This document shows positions 8,766 to 20,356 of a stretch of DNA of 64,000 nt, in pieces. Source of the stretch: Cercophora sp. LCS_1 (lineage: Eukaryota; Ascomycota; Sordariomycetes; Sordariales; Lasiosphaeriaceae); NCBI GenBank assembly GCA_036250225.1, contig JAPZLL010000030.1, positions 62,001-126,000 of the forward strand, read 5' to 3'. A model generated the notes under the pieces. That model saw only the letters and a list, made by a program, of their open reading frames with translations, ran no database searches and was not told the DNA's origin. The stretch's first letter is position 1. Each line of letters starts with the position of its first letter. Position numbers and translations under genes: made by a program.

Positions 8766-10311
8766 TTTTCACTGTATACTTAGAATTTAGGGTTGAGCCA
8801 TAAAGAAGAACTGCTCCATATGTTCTGTCATCATGACCTAGTGAAGTTGTGGTTCGTTTTGTCAGTGGTCGAGAGGAGCTCACCACCAGCTCAGGACGCG
8901 ACCCGCGCACCGCGTTGCTGCCCCGCAATGACGCCGCTGGAGTGCGTATCGTTAGTCAGCACTAGAATTTCCAATCCATCCACTGCCTGTGCAGCTGTGT
9001 GCCATTCGCATTTTGTTTTCTCTGCTTGGGATTTCTTGATGCACTGCGTCCCGTACCGGCGATTCCGAGGAGAGGAATGCAATGCGTAACCACCCGTCGT
9101 CCTAGGACACACACCCCTTCTGGGAATGAGGCTGAGCTGTTGTGACTCCTTCCCGTTCTCGTTTGTTGCCGACATCCAATGCTCGCGCTAGGGACCTTGA
9201 TGCAGAGGGCTGTAAGATGGGAGAACCTGAGATTCGGGTTCGGAGAGTTGCAGTTTTCCACGGCAGATGCAATGCACCACCCAGGCACAGGGCACTCACC
9301 TCACCTCACTTCAACATCAATCATTATGTTTGATATCATTTATCATCGCACACTCAAATGCGGCAGTCAGCAATTGGGTTTTGGTTTGTTGCTTTCTTGT
9401 TTTCGCTTGACTCATATTGACGCCAAGCGACGTCACGGAGGACGTTGGAAGATGCTGGAGTTGTTATGCCGTTTGCAGGCCTTGGCCCGCCGAGTGCGGT
9501 CGGAGGACGGCGTTGTCGAATTTACGCCGGACTTTGGCGGTTTATTGGCCGCAATGGCCGCAATGACCGCACCCCAAGGAATTGGCGAGAAGAGGGGGAC
9601 AGCACGGAAATTGCCGTTTGGTTGCGTTTGTCATCTGTCCGAGTTGGGACCTTCGTTTGTGAGCCGCACTTCTTTGCTCCGGGTGTCTACGGGCGTTAAA
9701 TCCGGGCTGTGTTGTCCCTTGGGCTGAAATCGATTACCAGGCAGGCCAGACACACGCCAAGATCTCTGCGACCACCCACCCGATTGGACAAAGCTGGATG
9801 GGAGGCTTACCAATGCAGATCTCGTCGATAACCTTCTTTCCGGCCGGTGCGACTGTGCATGCTAAGGCACCGCGGAGTGCGGTCCAGCAATGTCTCCGAG
9901 GGAGCGGTAGCGATGCGCGCACACCCCCTCCGGTTCTAGCCAGCAGCCCTTCCGTGGTCAACACAGAACACCGTTCGGCGGTAGCGGTTTTGTCTGCACA
10001 GCGGATGACTCTTTCTTTCCGAGCCTGCGTGGAGCCCGTTTTTTGTTCATCTGTAATCATGGAGTTTAGTCTGCGCTATGTCTCCGGTGGTGTGGACGCG
10101 GGTCGAGTCGATGATTATAAGCTCGTTCCTATCCCATCATTTGCGTCACCTGCATCCCATCCACCAGACCATCATCACCATCATCACTACCAAGCCTGTC
10201 TTGTCTTTCCACACTTGGCTTTGCCCGATAGACAAGTCGGACAGCACTGCCATCCCCTGACACTGACAACTTGAAGTATCAACTTACACACACACACCAC
10301 GGCCGGAAGCC
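8766..10311. other. Long 5' region of the DHA2 transporter gene
   Basis: Over 1.5 kb without a gene I can support. Open frames (for example 9179-9727) lack an ATG start and show no family pattern. A short CA repeat sits at about 10286-10299, just before the transporter ATG. A long regulatory upstream region would suit an inducible efflux gene. Confidence 0.45.
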
Positions 10312-12063
10312 ATGGTTTCCTCGACATCCCTCCCAACCCTCGCCGATGGCGATCGACCTGTCTCCATCGGACTAGCAGCCACGGCGCCGGGCACGGCCCG
10401 CAATAGCGCCTACCTCAGCGGCGGCTCTACCCGCGCACCCTCAACCATCGAGCTCGAGAAGAAGGCCGAAGACACAGACTCCGGGAGCACAAAGGACGAA
10501 CCCTCAACACCAACCATCTCCGAAGAGGCAGAGGAGGACGAATACCCCCATGGCGCCAAGCTCGTCTTTGTCGTCGTGGCCCTCGTGCTCAGCATCTTCC
10601 TCGTAGCCCTCGACATGACCATCGTCGCGACGGCCATCCCCAAGATCACCGATGAGTTCCACGGCCTGGAGGAAGTCGCCTGGTACGGCTCAGCCTTCTT
10701 CATGACGGTAGGCGGCTTCCAAAGCAGCTGGGGCAAGATCTACAAGTACTTCCCTCTCAAGATCAGCTTCCTCGCCGCCATCTTCATCTTTGAACTCGGC
10801 AGCCTCATCTGCGGCGTGGCTCCCAACTCGGTCACCCTCATCGTCGGCCGCGCCATCGCGGGTATCGGCGCCGCAGGCATCGGATCCGGCGCCTACACCC
10901 TGATCGCCTTCTCGGCCCCGCCCGCTCGGCGCCCCACCTTCACCGGCATCATCGGCGCAGCCTACGGCATTGCATCTGCCGTCGGCCCGCTCATCGGCGG
11001 CGCCTTCTCCGACCGCGTCTCGTGGCGCTGGTGCTTCTACATCAACCTGCCCATCGGCGGTCTCTCGGCAGCCATCATCCTCTTCTTCTTTTCCACCCCC
11101 AAGACCGCCAAGCCCGTCGCCGCGCCCCTCAAGGAAAAGCTCCTCCAGATGGACCCCGTCGGCACCGTCCTCGTCATGGGCGGCGTCATTGCCTACATCC
11201 TGGCCCTCCAATATGGCGGCGTGTCGCAAGCCTGGTCGTCGGCAACCGTCATCGGTCTCATCGTCGGCTTCGTCGCCATCACCATCACCTTTTTCATCTG
11301 GGAGTACTACAACGGCGAACGCTCCATGATTGTGCCCCGTCTGTTCAGGCGCCGTACGGTCTGGGTCAGTTCGCTGTACAGCTTCCTCTTTGCCGGCGCG
11401 TACTTCATCATCGTCTATTACCTCCCCATCTATTTCCAGTCTATCGACAATGCGAGCCCCACCATGTCCGGCGTGCGCAACTTACCACTCATCATTGCCG
11501 TCACCATCGCGACCATTGTCTCTGGGGCAACCATTTCCAAAACAGGCATCGCAACCCCCATCACCGTTGTGGCAGCCGCCATCGCTACCGTCTCCGCCGG
11601 TCTGCTCTACACCCTCGACATCGGCACCGGGGCAGGCAAGTGGATCGGCTACCAGATCCTCGCTGGCTTCGCGTGGGGTGCAGCCTTCCAGATCCCCGTG
11701 ATTGTCGGACAAGCTACGTCCGACCCGGAGGACCTGTCGTCTGTGACTGCGATTATCCTCTTTTTCCAGACTGTCGGCGGTGCGTTTCTCGTCTCGGCCG
11801 CGCAGTCTGCCTTCATCAACAAGCTTTTGGCTACGATTCCCGAGGGTGTCGACCCGCTTGCTATTGTTGGCACGGGCGCCACCATGATCCGGAGCGTGTT
11901 CCCTGCGGAGCAGATCCCGGGGATTTTGGTGGCGTATATGGAGGGGATCAGGTCCACGTTTGCGTTGACGATTGCGGCGGTTGGACTGGCCTTTGTTTTG
12001 AGCTTGTTCAGCAGCTTCAGGAGGTTGAATCAGGAGGCGGTTGTTTCGGCTGGGGCTGCTTAG
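10312..12063 (+). CDS. MFS drug:H+ antiporter-type efflux transporter, DHA2 (14 TM) family
   Basis: A single-exon 583-residue protein. A hydrophilic N-terminus of about 85 residues is followed by a 14-helix MFS core. TM1 contains [13 protein letters not shown], the DHA2 motif-D-like signature. The antiporter motif C region reads [20 protein letters not shown], followed by [14 protein letters not shown] long central hydrophobic segment matches the two extra helices of the 14-TM group. Family members export drugs, toxins or secondary metabolites through the plasma membrane using the proton gradient; the substrate cannot be read from sequence. It lies tail-to-tail with the Zn2Cys6 regulator at 12620, with a second MFS gene beyond, suggesting one efflux module. 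The ATG at 10312 fits the family start. Confidence 0.92.
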   Translation: MVSSTSLPTLADGDRPVSIGLAATAPGTARNSAYLSGGSTRAPSTIELEKKAEDTDSGSTKDEPSTPTISEEAEEDEYPHGAKLVFVVVALVLSIFLVALDMTIVATAIPKITDEFHGLEEVAWYGSAFFMTVGGFQSSWGKIYKYFPLKISFLAAIFIFELGSLICGVAPNSVTLIVGRAIAGIGAAGIGSGAYTLIAFSAPPARRPTFTGIIGAAYGIASAVGPLIGGAFSDRVSWRWCFYINLPIGGLSAAIILFFFSTPKTAKPVAAPLKEKLLQMDPVGTVLVMGGVIAYILALQYGGVSQAWSSATVIGLIVGFVAITITFFIWEYYNGERSMIVPRLFRRRTVWVSSLYSFLFAGAYFIIVYYLPIYFQSIDNASPTMSGVRNLPLIIAVTIATIVSGATISKTGIATPITVVAAAIATVSAGLLYTLDIGTGAGKWIGYQILAGFAWGAAFQIPVIVGQATSDPEDLSSVTAIILFFQTVGGAFLVSAAQSAFINKLLATIPEGVDPLAIVGTGATMIRSVFPAEQIPGILVAYMEGIRSTFALTIAAVGLAFVLSLFSSFRRLNQEAVVSAGAA

Positions 12064-12619
12064 ATCTCGGGCACAAAGAGTTGCATACCATACAAGTTGG
12101 AGGGTAATAGATGAGGGATAGAAAGGGTGTCTCATCACACATCTTGGGACGTGGGGATATACCATGGGATGGTGGATTTTCAACGAAGATATGGTGCATG
12201 AAGCGCATGGCGTTGGGGAGTTTGGGATAGTGATTTGGACATGGGTTTTGTAATAACGCCGATAGACTGGCTGTTTCTTTGGTATAAATAATCAAGTCAA
12301 TGTCATGAGCCACTCTATTCTGATTTCTCTTGTACTGTCGTGTTGTGGTGTCCTGTTCGCATCTGTGTGGAGAGTACCGCCGGGCATCCTGTGCTGGTCT
12401 TCAATGGTGAGTCTTGAGTCCGTATCCACCACTAAGACTCTTGCAACCCCTTACGCCTGTTTCCCGGCTTCCACCTTACCATATCCCTCTTGTTTGTCCA
12501 ATACAACGGCCTGCTTTACCATCCATCCTTATTACCTTCTCAATAATCAACAGAAAACTTCCCAATACACAGCTCAGTTCCAAACGCCAGCATCAACGCC
12601 TTTCACCAAATGTACGTCA
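12064..12619. other. Convergent intergenic region
   Basis: Shared 3' space between the DHA2 transporter and the transcription factor. No gene or clear repeat; several short open frames overlap without support. Confidence 0.5.
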
Positions 12620-15290
12620 TTAGTCGACGGTGTTCCAATCCCAGTTATGATCAGCCTCATCATCAACCCCAATGGCACCATTCCCCCTCATCAGCGAGTC
12701 AAAGAAAACCAAATCAACCCCCTGGAACGCCCAATCATCCAAGCCCGCCGTCAACGCCGGATACTCGTACTGTTGCAACGCATCAGTAGTGGCAGTCGTG
12801 AATTGCGGCGCAAACGGGGTTACGTGAGCCGGATTCGGATCAGTGTAATCTGGGTCCAGACCATCTGTCTCAGTCATGCGCGGATAATGTTCCCTCACCA
12901 AGAGCGGCAACTCAGACTCGCGCGCCTCCTCGGCTTCAATCTCTGGCGGGACCGACGGAACCACGAGGTTATGTCCAACCCGAACCGGAGCCGCGCCTTG
13001 TGGTGATTGGGGTTGATTTGGTCGCTGGGGGTTGTCGAGCTCGCGGGAGATGACGCCTTCGGGTGCGATCCGAACTGTACCGAAATATGGCACGCAAATC
13101 CTTAACACATTCTCTTCGCTCGCGCCGGTGGCTGTTCCGCCCTTCTCGCTGCGGGCGCTGTAAGAGCGGCGTCCGGCAGCAGCCTCGGCCTCAATGTGCA
13201 TGAGGGAGCGCAGGAGCTTGGCACTCTTCTCGCTCAGGGGGTCCTTGTTGAGCTTGCTGATGAGCTCCATGCTCTCGAGCACCTCGTCCATCATGGCCTG
13301 GTCGCTCATCCGTTGGTGGCCAAGCAGGTTTTCTCCCTTTGGATGGCGGTGCGAGTTGAGGTGGGCCAAAACCAATGTCATGGCTGCCATGAGTGCGTGG
13401 AAGTCGACATTTCGGCAGCAGAAAGCCACACGGTTATAGGATCGGAACATGAGAAACCGCTGAAGAATCTCCCTCGATGCCGTGACGCAGGTCAGCTGAC
13501 TGTACAAGTACTTTTCGCAGGCGTCTCGGTCTTTTTCCGGATCCATGTCGTTGTACCGAAGCATATACGGCAAGTGGAGGTAATTTAGCAAGTTGAAGTG
13601 AAATATTTGTTCCTATGGTCCACCCCGGTCAGTCAAGCACTATGAGGTAGATCTATCGAAATCAAATACATACCACGAGCCGTAAAGTCTCCCAAAACAT
13701 GGCGCTCATGTCATCAATCTTTGCAAGATTTGGAGTCAACCACCACTTTGGCGGCAACTCCTTGGCAGCATCCTGTAGTTTCATGTCGATTGCCTGAGTT
13801 TTTGAATAATCGTCAGGGCTGGGTTCATTCTCGTTGCGGTCCAGAATCTGCGCCGACAGTGCACAGTGAATGCGTTCCAATCGGTTCATCGGAGAGGCGT
13901 CGGCTAATACTGATGGGTTTGCCATGGATGTATCAACCGTACCTTGTGGAAGGCCCAGCATCATGCAGTGCGTACGATCTGCGTAGACGATTCGATACCA
14001 GACGTATTGAGGGTAAAATCGTTGTGTGGGATCGATGACTTTCAACGGCTGCGAAACGTGGCTCCTATGAATTCCAAGGAGTTGTGCGACAACCATTGCT
14101 CTCCTGAATGAAAGCCATGCTCTTCGCAGGTTTCCACAGTTGCTCTGGTACATGGCCTCGAGCATCACGCATTCCAAGCCCTCCATCGTTCCGAGAAATT
14201 CGTCCTTGGTGGTGATCAGGTTGATAACCGTGTTGATGATCCTGTGCATGACCGTCCGCGGGTGCTCAGCAAGCCCTTGAATGTTGATATTGATGCCTGG
14301 GTAGAGAAACTGCATGAAGTTGGCCAGCCGTACTTGCGAGGGGTTAGCTCACCATACTCTTTCAATACAAGTGGGCTCGGTCAAGATTGAAAATAGCAGA
14401 TTGACTCCAATCACCGCGAGAACCATTTGAAATCAGGCTCGGATGTCAACTGATAAAAATATCTCTTACGCATATGACGGGCAAGGAGAACCGGATGCTT
14501 GTGGGGTGTCTCCAACTGCTTGAATAAAGCTTCGGATTCCAACAACCCATCCCTACCCAGGATTGGAAAGGGGACTGTCATCATGTGCGTGAAGCTGATA
14601 TAGTTGCGGGCGTTGGACTCCCACAGAATCCTGAGATCGTTTGGACAGGGGAGCGCTGCATGCAACGCTGCCGAGATGCTTTGGTATCGACCTGCGTCAC
14701 ATGTAGCCACACGCACCGGTATACTGGCTTGACGTGGAGCAGGATTCTTATAAGGATCATGGAAGTTGTCACCTCCCTCTCCAACGGCTGGCTCCTGATG
14801 ATCCAAGTGAGTAATTGTGCGATGAGCACTTGGCATGTGACACGAAGAGAAGTAGACATACCGGAACTGGCTCATCGAGTACCAATGACAGAATCCGTCC
14901 GCCATCACTTGCTGAAGATGAAGGGGTGGGAATGCCCGACTGTGGGCCAACCGTTTTGACCAGCTGCTCTACGAGAGCTTCCACGCGGACGATGCGGTCT
15001 CCCATTTGACGACTCCTATCGGCTGGAGTAGAAGCTTCCTCGGGAAATTCCTGGCTGACACATTTGGTATTTCGGCGGGTGCAGCCAACACAGATGGCAT
15101 CCGACTCGGAAGCAAAGGTGCACCGGATTTTCCTTCGCTTGCATTCCCAGCAGCTGCGGGTTCCCTTGCGAACCTTGCGACGCTTGGCAGCCGAATCGGC
15201 AGCGGCCGGGTCACGCGGTCGACCGTTCGGCGGGGACTGGGGCTCGGGAGTGCTCCCCGGACTGTCTCGAAGGCCAGCACCTTGATCCAT
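12620..15290 (-). CDS. Zn2Cys6 fungal-specific transcription factor
   Basis: Four exons on the minus strand: 15290-14862, 14794-14470, 14332-13674 and 13612-12620, joining in phase to 801 residues. The binuclear zinc cluster has six cysteines at residues 47, 50, 57, 67, 70 and 77 (C-x2-C-x6-C-x9-C-x2-C-x6-C), preceded by a basic stretch (AKRRKVRKG). The middle homology region (fungal TF domain) carries the typical SxYGNLRR-like segment QSNCGNLRRAWLSFRRAMVV and an HRSH motif. The C-terminal 100 residues are acidic and Trp/Pro-bearing, possibly an activation region. The upstream TTG of the open frame is rejected in favour of ATG 15290. It is divergent from the MFS gene at 16514 and convergent with the DHA2 gene, so it probably controls one or both; target and inducer are unknown. 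Confidence 0.92.
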
Positions 15291-16513
15291 GGCGAATATG
15301 GCCAACCAGCGTGGGTGACGTCAACCGCTAAGTTATCCGCGCGTCAGGCCAGCAGCTAATGAGACGCGCAAATCTTGGTAGCGTTATCGGTCACCAGCAG
15401 AGACACTGCGTCGGTAAGGCGAGACAACCGTGCAAACGTGTTCCGGACCGGCGGACAGTTGCGAGTATAGAGGGTTTTGGGCACAAGCAATCCTCCCATT
15501 CGGAGGCAGCTCGCTTCTTCCGCCGAAGCGGCGGAAGAATGGCTGTTGGCTGCAGACGATCCTACCACCCCCGGTCCCGCATTTCTTGATCCTTCCATGC
15601 AGGCTGACTAACATGAATGGATTGGTCCAACTTCATTTACACCCGCTAAGTCGAGGTGGGGGACTGGCTGACGATGAATGCAGCCATTTCGACCAGTGGC
15701 TTGGATCCTGGAAGCAGTCCTGACCATTTCGTGTTATGAGTTGAGTGGCGGGCTCAAGGGCACTGCTCGCTCTCACAGCCACGCTGTGACAGCCGAGGAC
15801 CCATCGCTTGAAAGCAGTGAGCCAAATCAACCCCAATCTCGGTGTAACGTGAACTTCGATTATCGTGAGATTGTAAGACGCGAGAGAGACCGAGATGCCT
15901 GTCCCCAAAAACGTCTTCGGCGCCAAAGTAACGACCAAGCATCAACGATTGAACCTTAGCCGCGGCGGCGCGGTCGCTGTTCCCACCAAAGAGCCGGCGT
16001 GACACTAGCAAGTGCGTTGGGCTAAAAACACGTTTCGGGAGGAGCTCGTCGCTAATGTTTGTTCATCTAACGGGGTCTGGGGGACGACTGAGGTCCGACC
16101 AACGAGGGGATATCAATGAAGGGCGATGGCCTATACGGATTTCTGGGCTGGCAATTCTTCCATCAGCAAATGTACCGGAAGATATGCGAGGAAAGAATTC
16201 TTGAGTTTAGACCGCACCTTCCCAGTCTGTTCTCAACGAACGGCGATTACGTGGACCAACCGCCTTCGCTCCTTCTACATTTGCCATGGCCCTAACTCCC
16301 ACGTACCTGAGACACGCCGTTTAAAGTTCCTATAGTCTCATCTGGCAGGCCATCAGGTCCAAGCTGCGCTCACCGCGTCAGTCGGGGTCCAGGCAAAGAC
16401 CGAAACCTTGAGGCGTTTGCATCTCTACATCAAGACATGCGGGGGCCGTTTATCTTGCCCTCTTCCCTCTCGGGAAATTTGGCCGGTTAGCCGTGGAATC
16501 TTTTCGTTCAGCG
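15291..16513. promoter_or_regulatory. Divergent promoter region between the Zn2Cys6 factor and the MFS transporter
   Basis: A 1.2 kb gene-free stretch between two diverging starts. It holds a perfect palindrome at 15515-15539, a small CCTCC/GGAGG inverted repeat just before it (about 15492-15506) and further CGG-rich patches near 15443-15455 and 15960-15972. Open frames here have no coding signature. Confidence 0.5.
15515..15539. promoter_or_regulatory. Perfect 11-bp-arm inverted repeat with CCG/CGG half-sites
   Basis: The left arm TTCTTCCGCCG is exactly reverse-complemented by CGGCGGAAGAA around a 3-bp AAG spacer. The centre places CCG and CGG triplets in mirror order, the kind of paired triplet bound by Zn2Cys6 dimers. 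It lies 225 bp upstream of the factor's own ATG, a natural place for autoregulation and control of the divergent transporter. Binding is inferred. Confidence 0.55.
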
Positions 16514-18508
16514 ATGCCTGGTTGGAGACATGCCTTTTCTCTCTCCCGGGATGCCGTCAAGGCGGCCACTCCTCCGGGAACCGTTCGCCTGATTGGTATG
16601 ACATCGTGTAGGCGACACCTCCGAGTTGACGCTGACCTCGAATACAGAACACGGCACGACACAAGAGAACGGACGATATGTTGATCGTCTCGCAAAATAT
16701 CCCATCCCGACATCGGATCCTGCCGACCCTCTCAACTGGGCGCCGTGGAGGAAGTCCGCTTGTGTGGCTACTGTGTCTTTCTATGCGTTCGTCGCCACCT
16801 TCGTATCGGCATCGCTCTTGCCCGCACTGTCGATATGGAATCTTTCGTTTCCGGACAGGCTACTGCCCCGTGGAGACCTGATGCAGTTTGTAGCCGTATG
16901 GTTCCCGTCTCGAGCCAGCTCCCGTCAGACTAACACTGCTGCGTAGTTCAACGCACTTCTTCTCGGACTGGGCAACATCTTCTGGGTCCCCTTGGCCAAC
17001 ATTTTCGGCAGACGGCCTATTCTTGTGCTCTCATCCTTAATTCTCCTCGTTTCGTCTGCTTGCGGAACGGCAACCAATGGCTTTTACAAAGTCCTAGCCA
17101 TCCGAATATTCCAAGGGGTTGGAAGCTCAGCCTCACAGACCGTCGCCGTGGCCATCATTGGAGATATGTTCTTCATCCATGAGCGCAGCAAGTGGATGGT
17201 TTGTTGACTCTTCGTTCCATCAAAAGAACTAGCTGACCATTAACGAACAGGCGATTTATGTTGCCTCCCTCGCCAGCGGCTCCGCTGTTGGCGGTATTTG
17301 TGGTGGCTATATGGCCTCCCATCTCGGTTGGTATGGGATCTTCAAAGTAACTGCCGCCTTCTCCGGGTTCACACTTCTCTGCACCATCTTCCTCGCGCCC
17401 GAGACGATCTACGAGCGTGACGCACCGTATCTCCCGATCCAGCGAACTCTCCCTCGGGCATCTCGGTACTTTCCTAGAACTCCGGCGCCGTATCTTAGTT
17501 TGGCCTCCCTTCCGTCTACCATGCAAATGACACTGCCATCTCGATTCCTAGCGTCCGTGGCAATGGAACCCCAAGGCTTGGATCTCACATGGTATCAGAC
17601 GTCGTCCTCGGGAGACCTCTCATCCTCGGCGCCAACTCCTTCTGCCCGACGATCTAAGGTGACGAGGTCATCCCGTGTGACGGCCCTCACACATCCTCGG
17701 TATCCACCGTACACATACTGGAGATCTCTCATATTTGGTATGTATCGGGGGAATGTGTCGTACCAGTTCGCCAAGCCGTGGGCCACATTGCGACTCCCAG
17801 TTACTTGGATCGTGATGCTCCAATACGGCGCTTTAATCGCAAGCTGGATGGCCATTTCGCTAGTTGGGCCACAGGCCCTCCTCCAGGCTCCTTATATGTG
17901 GGGCGAGGGCGAGGGGCTCCTGTTTGTCGGAGCTCTCATCGGAATCATCTGTGGTGCCGTTTACACTGCCATACTGGCTGACCACCGCCTCAAAGCTCTG
18001 GCCAAGAAACACGACCACGGCTATGGCGAGCCCGAGTCGAGGATCCCGGTCATGTTGCCGTCCCTCGCAGTGGCTACTGCTGGGTTGCTGGTGTTTGGCT
18101 TCTGCGCTCAATATCCTGGAAAATACCGATGGGTCGGCTTGGAGTTTGCGTTGGGCATGGTTGCTTTTGGCATGACGCAGGTTCTTTCAGTTTGGTTCAC
18201 TTATGTGAGTTTTTCCCTTGTTCCCAGCCATGACGAGAAGAAACCAAGCTAACTTTCCGGGCAAGTTAATCGATTCCTACTCTCAACTTGCGACCGATTG
18301 TCTCGCGATGGTCAGCATTCTGCGCGGCATCGTGCCCTTTGCTTGGACCTTTTTTGTTGTCCAATGGGTTGTCGAGGATGGATTCCTGGTTCCGTTTGGG
18401 GGGGTTACCGTAATTATGGGCGTTCTGTCGTTGCTTGTTGTTCCCCTGATTTGGACTAGCAAGCGGATGAGAGTTGCTACTGCCCGTTTTGTGGTCGCCA
18501 GTCAATAG
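16514..18508 (+). CDS. MFS transporter (12-TM fungal family, PGTVRLI...DPLNW type)
   Basis: Five exons: 16514-16595, 16648-16895, 16947-17198, 17251-18204, 18266-18508, giving 592 residues. The N-terminal family signature PPGTVRLI is completed across intron 1 to EHGTTQENGRYVDRL and then DPADPLNW. The first helices include a FGRRP-type loop (motif A position) and the second half has LRLPVTWIVMLQYGAL, then AQYPGKYRWVGLEFALGM, LIDSYSQLATDC and a final WTSKRMRVATARF, all usual for this family. These are plasma-membrane efflux or uptake carriers with unknown substrate here. The cytoplasmic loop between TM6 and TM7 (about 17410-17700) has unusual composition and could hide an extra intron or a frameshift. 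The intron 2 donor has an alternative six bases upstream (16890). It is divergent from the Zn2Cys6 regulator. Confidence 0.85.
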
Positions 18509-19001
18509 GCATCTTCCTGGAAAATGCTTTGAGGAGCTATATCGCCAATCTGAATAATATGCGGTCGTCTGAGAGTGATGATGGGACTTCCGATCCTGAT
18601 CCATTGTGACGCATCCTGCTAAAATCAGGGGTATCAACATGTCAAGTGCAATGTTTAGTCCCTGATATCCCTTTTTGGGGCCGGATTTCGAGTCTTTGGA
18701 GAAAAGGATGTCAGCAGAGCCCTCGAAGTACCTATATACCATATAAGTCCGACAATTCCCTCTAGTTGCAAGCATTCCAAGTGAGTTGAAGTCTTGGGGG
18801 ACGCCAACTCTGGGTTAGGGTCCGGTCGACAAGGACCGGAGTGGATCACCCGCGGAACCTTCAGCGGGGCACGTCAATCTGCCCATCCTCACCGCCAAAA
18901 ATTTCTGGGGACCATCCTATCTATTGATTGTCCCAGCGAACTCTGCCGTCTTGCAAGCAGAGAGGCGCACCAATAATTGCATCGCAAGCACAAACCACAT
19001 C
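18509..19001. other. Intergenic region between the MFS gene and rrp15
   Basis: About 490 bp with no supported gene; it contains the 3' end of the transporter gene and the rrp15 promoter. Confidence 0.5.
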
Positions 19002-20006
19002 ATGGCAGGCTCAGGACTCAAAAAACGTTCCTTCTCAGAAGGCGCCAAGGGGAAAGCAGCCAGACCATCAAAAAAACAACGAAAAGCAGCTTCAGCTGCT
19101 TACCACAGTTCATCCGACGAGAGCGACGACGATAACGACAGCGACAATGCACCGCCACCCGCTAACCTCCTCGACTCAGACGACGATGACGAGCTCGATC
19201 TAGATAACATAGACGTCGACGACGGCGCTTCGTCAGGCGATGATGACAATTCAGACTCAGACTCTGATTCCGATTCCCAACGACAAAAATCCAAGAAACT
19301 CAAATCGCAACCACAACAACAAAAAAAGAAACAATTTGTCGCCAAAGATGCACCTGACTCTTCTTCTGACGGAGAAGGTGGAGAAGAAGATGACGGCGAC
19401 GAAGATGATGAGTACTCAATCTCCGAAAGCGACAATGGTGGTCCCCTCAAGCCAGACACGCGCTCCAAGCGTAACGACCCGGAAGCCATGCAAACAGCCA
19501 TGCTCAAGATCCTGTCGAGCAAGACACCCGCCTCGCGAAGAGCCGATCCCATTGTTGCGCGAAGTGCCGAGGCGGCAGCGGCAGCGCGGCAGGCGGTGGA
19601 CACGGCGCTCGAGGCCAAGGCGCGCAAACGGCTGCGGGAGCAGAAGCGGCTGGCCAAGGAGAAGGGACGGGTGCGCGATGTTCTTGTTGCCAGCACCACC
19701 AGGACGCTCAACATAGCGACGGGCGAGATTGAGGAGACGGTGGATGAGACCGAGACGGTTGGGCAGCTGTTGGAGACGGAGAGGAGGTTACGAAAGGTTG
19801 CGCAGAGGGGTGTGGTCAAGCTGTTCAATGCGGTTAGGGCGGCGCAGGTCAAAGCAGTCGAGGCTGAGAAGGCGGCGAAGAAGGAGGGCATTGTGGGAGT
19901 CAAGAGGAAAGAGGAGAAGGTCACCGAGATGAGCAAGAAGGGGTTCTTGGACTTGATTGCGAGTGGTGGTGGTGGGCTCAAAAAGGGGGGTCTGGAGGAG
20001 GCTTGA
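19002..20006 (+). CDS. rrp15: Rrp15-like pre-60S ribosome biogenesis protein
   Basis: A single exon of 334 residues. The start is ATG 19002 (MAGSGLKKRSF); the longer open frame upstream has poor composition. The N-terminal half is a nucleolar-type mix of lysine patches and long Asp/Ser/Glu acidic runs. The conserved Rrp15 core follows at about residues 163-230: PEAMQTAMLKILSSK, then RADPIVARS and KARKRLREQKRLAKEKGRVRD, and a C-terminal helical part ending MSKKGFLDLIASGGGGLKKG. In yeast Rrp15 is needed for processing of 27S pre-rRNA in early pre-60S particles. The identification rests on the motif order; size is a little above the yeast protein because of the acidic N-terminus. Confidence 0.88.
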   Translation: MAGSGLKKRSFSEGAKGKAARPSKKQRKAASAAYHSSSDESDDDNDSDNAPPPANLLDSDDDDELDLDNIDVDDGASSGDDDNSDSDSDSDSQRQKSKKLKSQPQQQKKKQFVAKDAPDSSSDGEGGEEDDGDEDDEYSISESDNGGPLKPDTRSKRNDPEAMQTAMLKILSSKTPASRRADPIVARSAEAAAAARQAVDTALEAKARKRLREQKRLAKEKGRVRDVLVASTTRTLNIATGEIEETVDETETVGQLLETERRLRKVAQRGVVKLFNAVRAAQVKAVEAEKAAKKEGIVGVKRKEEKVTEMSKKGFLDLIASGGGGLKKGGLEEA

Positions 20007-20356
20007 GATGGGATTCTGATCTATGAAGGTCGACAGTACCGCACATATTCTGGGAACGTAGTAGGATCAGAATTGTGCAGTGAGAATCGTTACTACCGTT
20101 CAGCGGAGATTTGATCTTTTCTATCCTTCTCTTCCTCTATACCCGCGTCTTCTTCTCTCATGCCGCCCGTCTTTTCCTATCATACATATATGCCCGGAAG
20201 GGGTTGGCAGCGCCGTACCCCCATTGATTGCGTTAGCGCAAGAGGAAAGCGGAAGCCCGTCAAAATGCTTTTGGTATCTAATGCATACTTCCCTGTCCCT
20301 CAGAATTCGCAGAACGCCGGCCCGTAGAGATCAAAGAGATGTTCCCCTCTTAAGTT
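20007..20356. other. Convergent intergenic region between rrp15 and the ferredoxin gene
   Basis: About 350 bp serving as the 3' regions of two convergent genes. Nothing else is recognised. Confidence 0.5.

Noticed and set aside
9179..9727. 182-codon plus-strand open frame upstream of the DHA2 gene
   Set aside because: Non-ATG start, mixed composition, no family pattern, no splice partners.
10690..11229. Long minus-strand open frame inside the DHA2 transporter
   Set aside because: Acidic/Gly low-complexity shadow of the codon pattern on the other strand.
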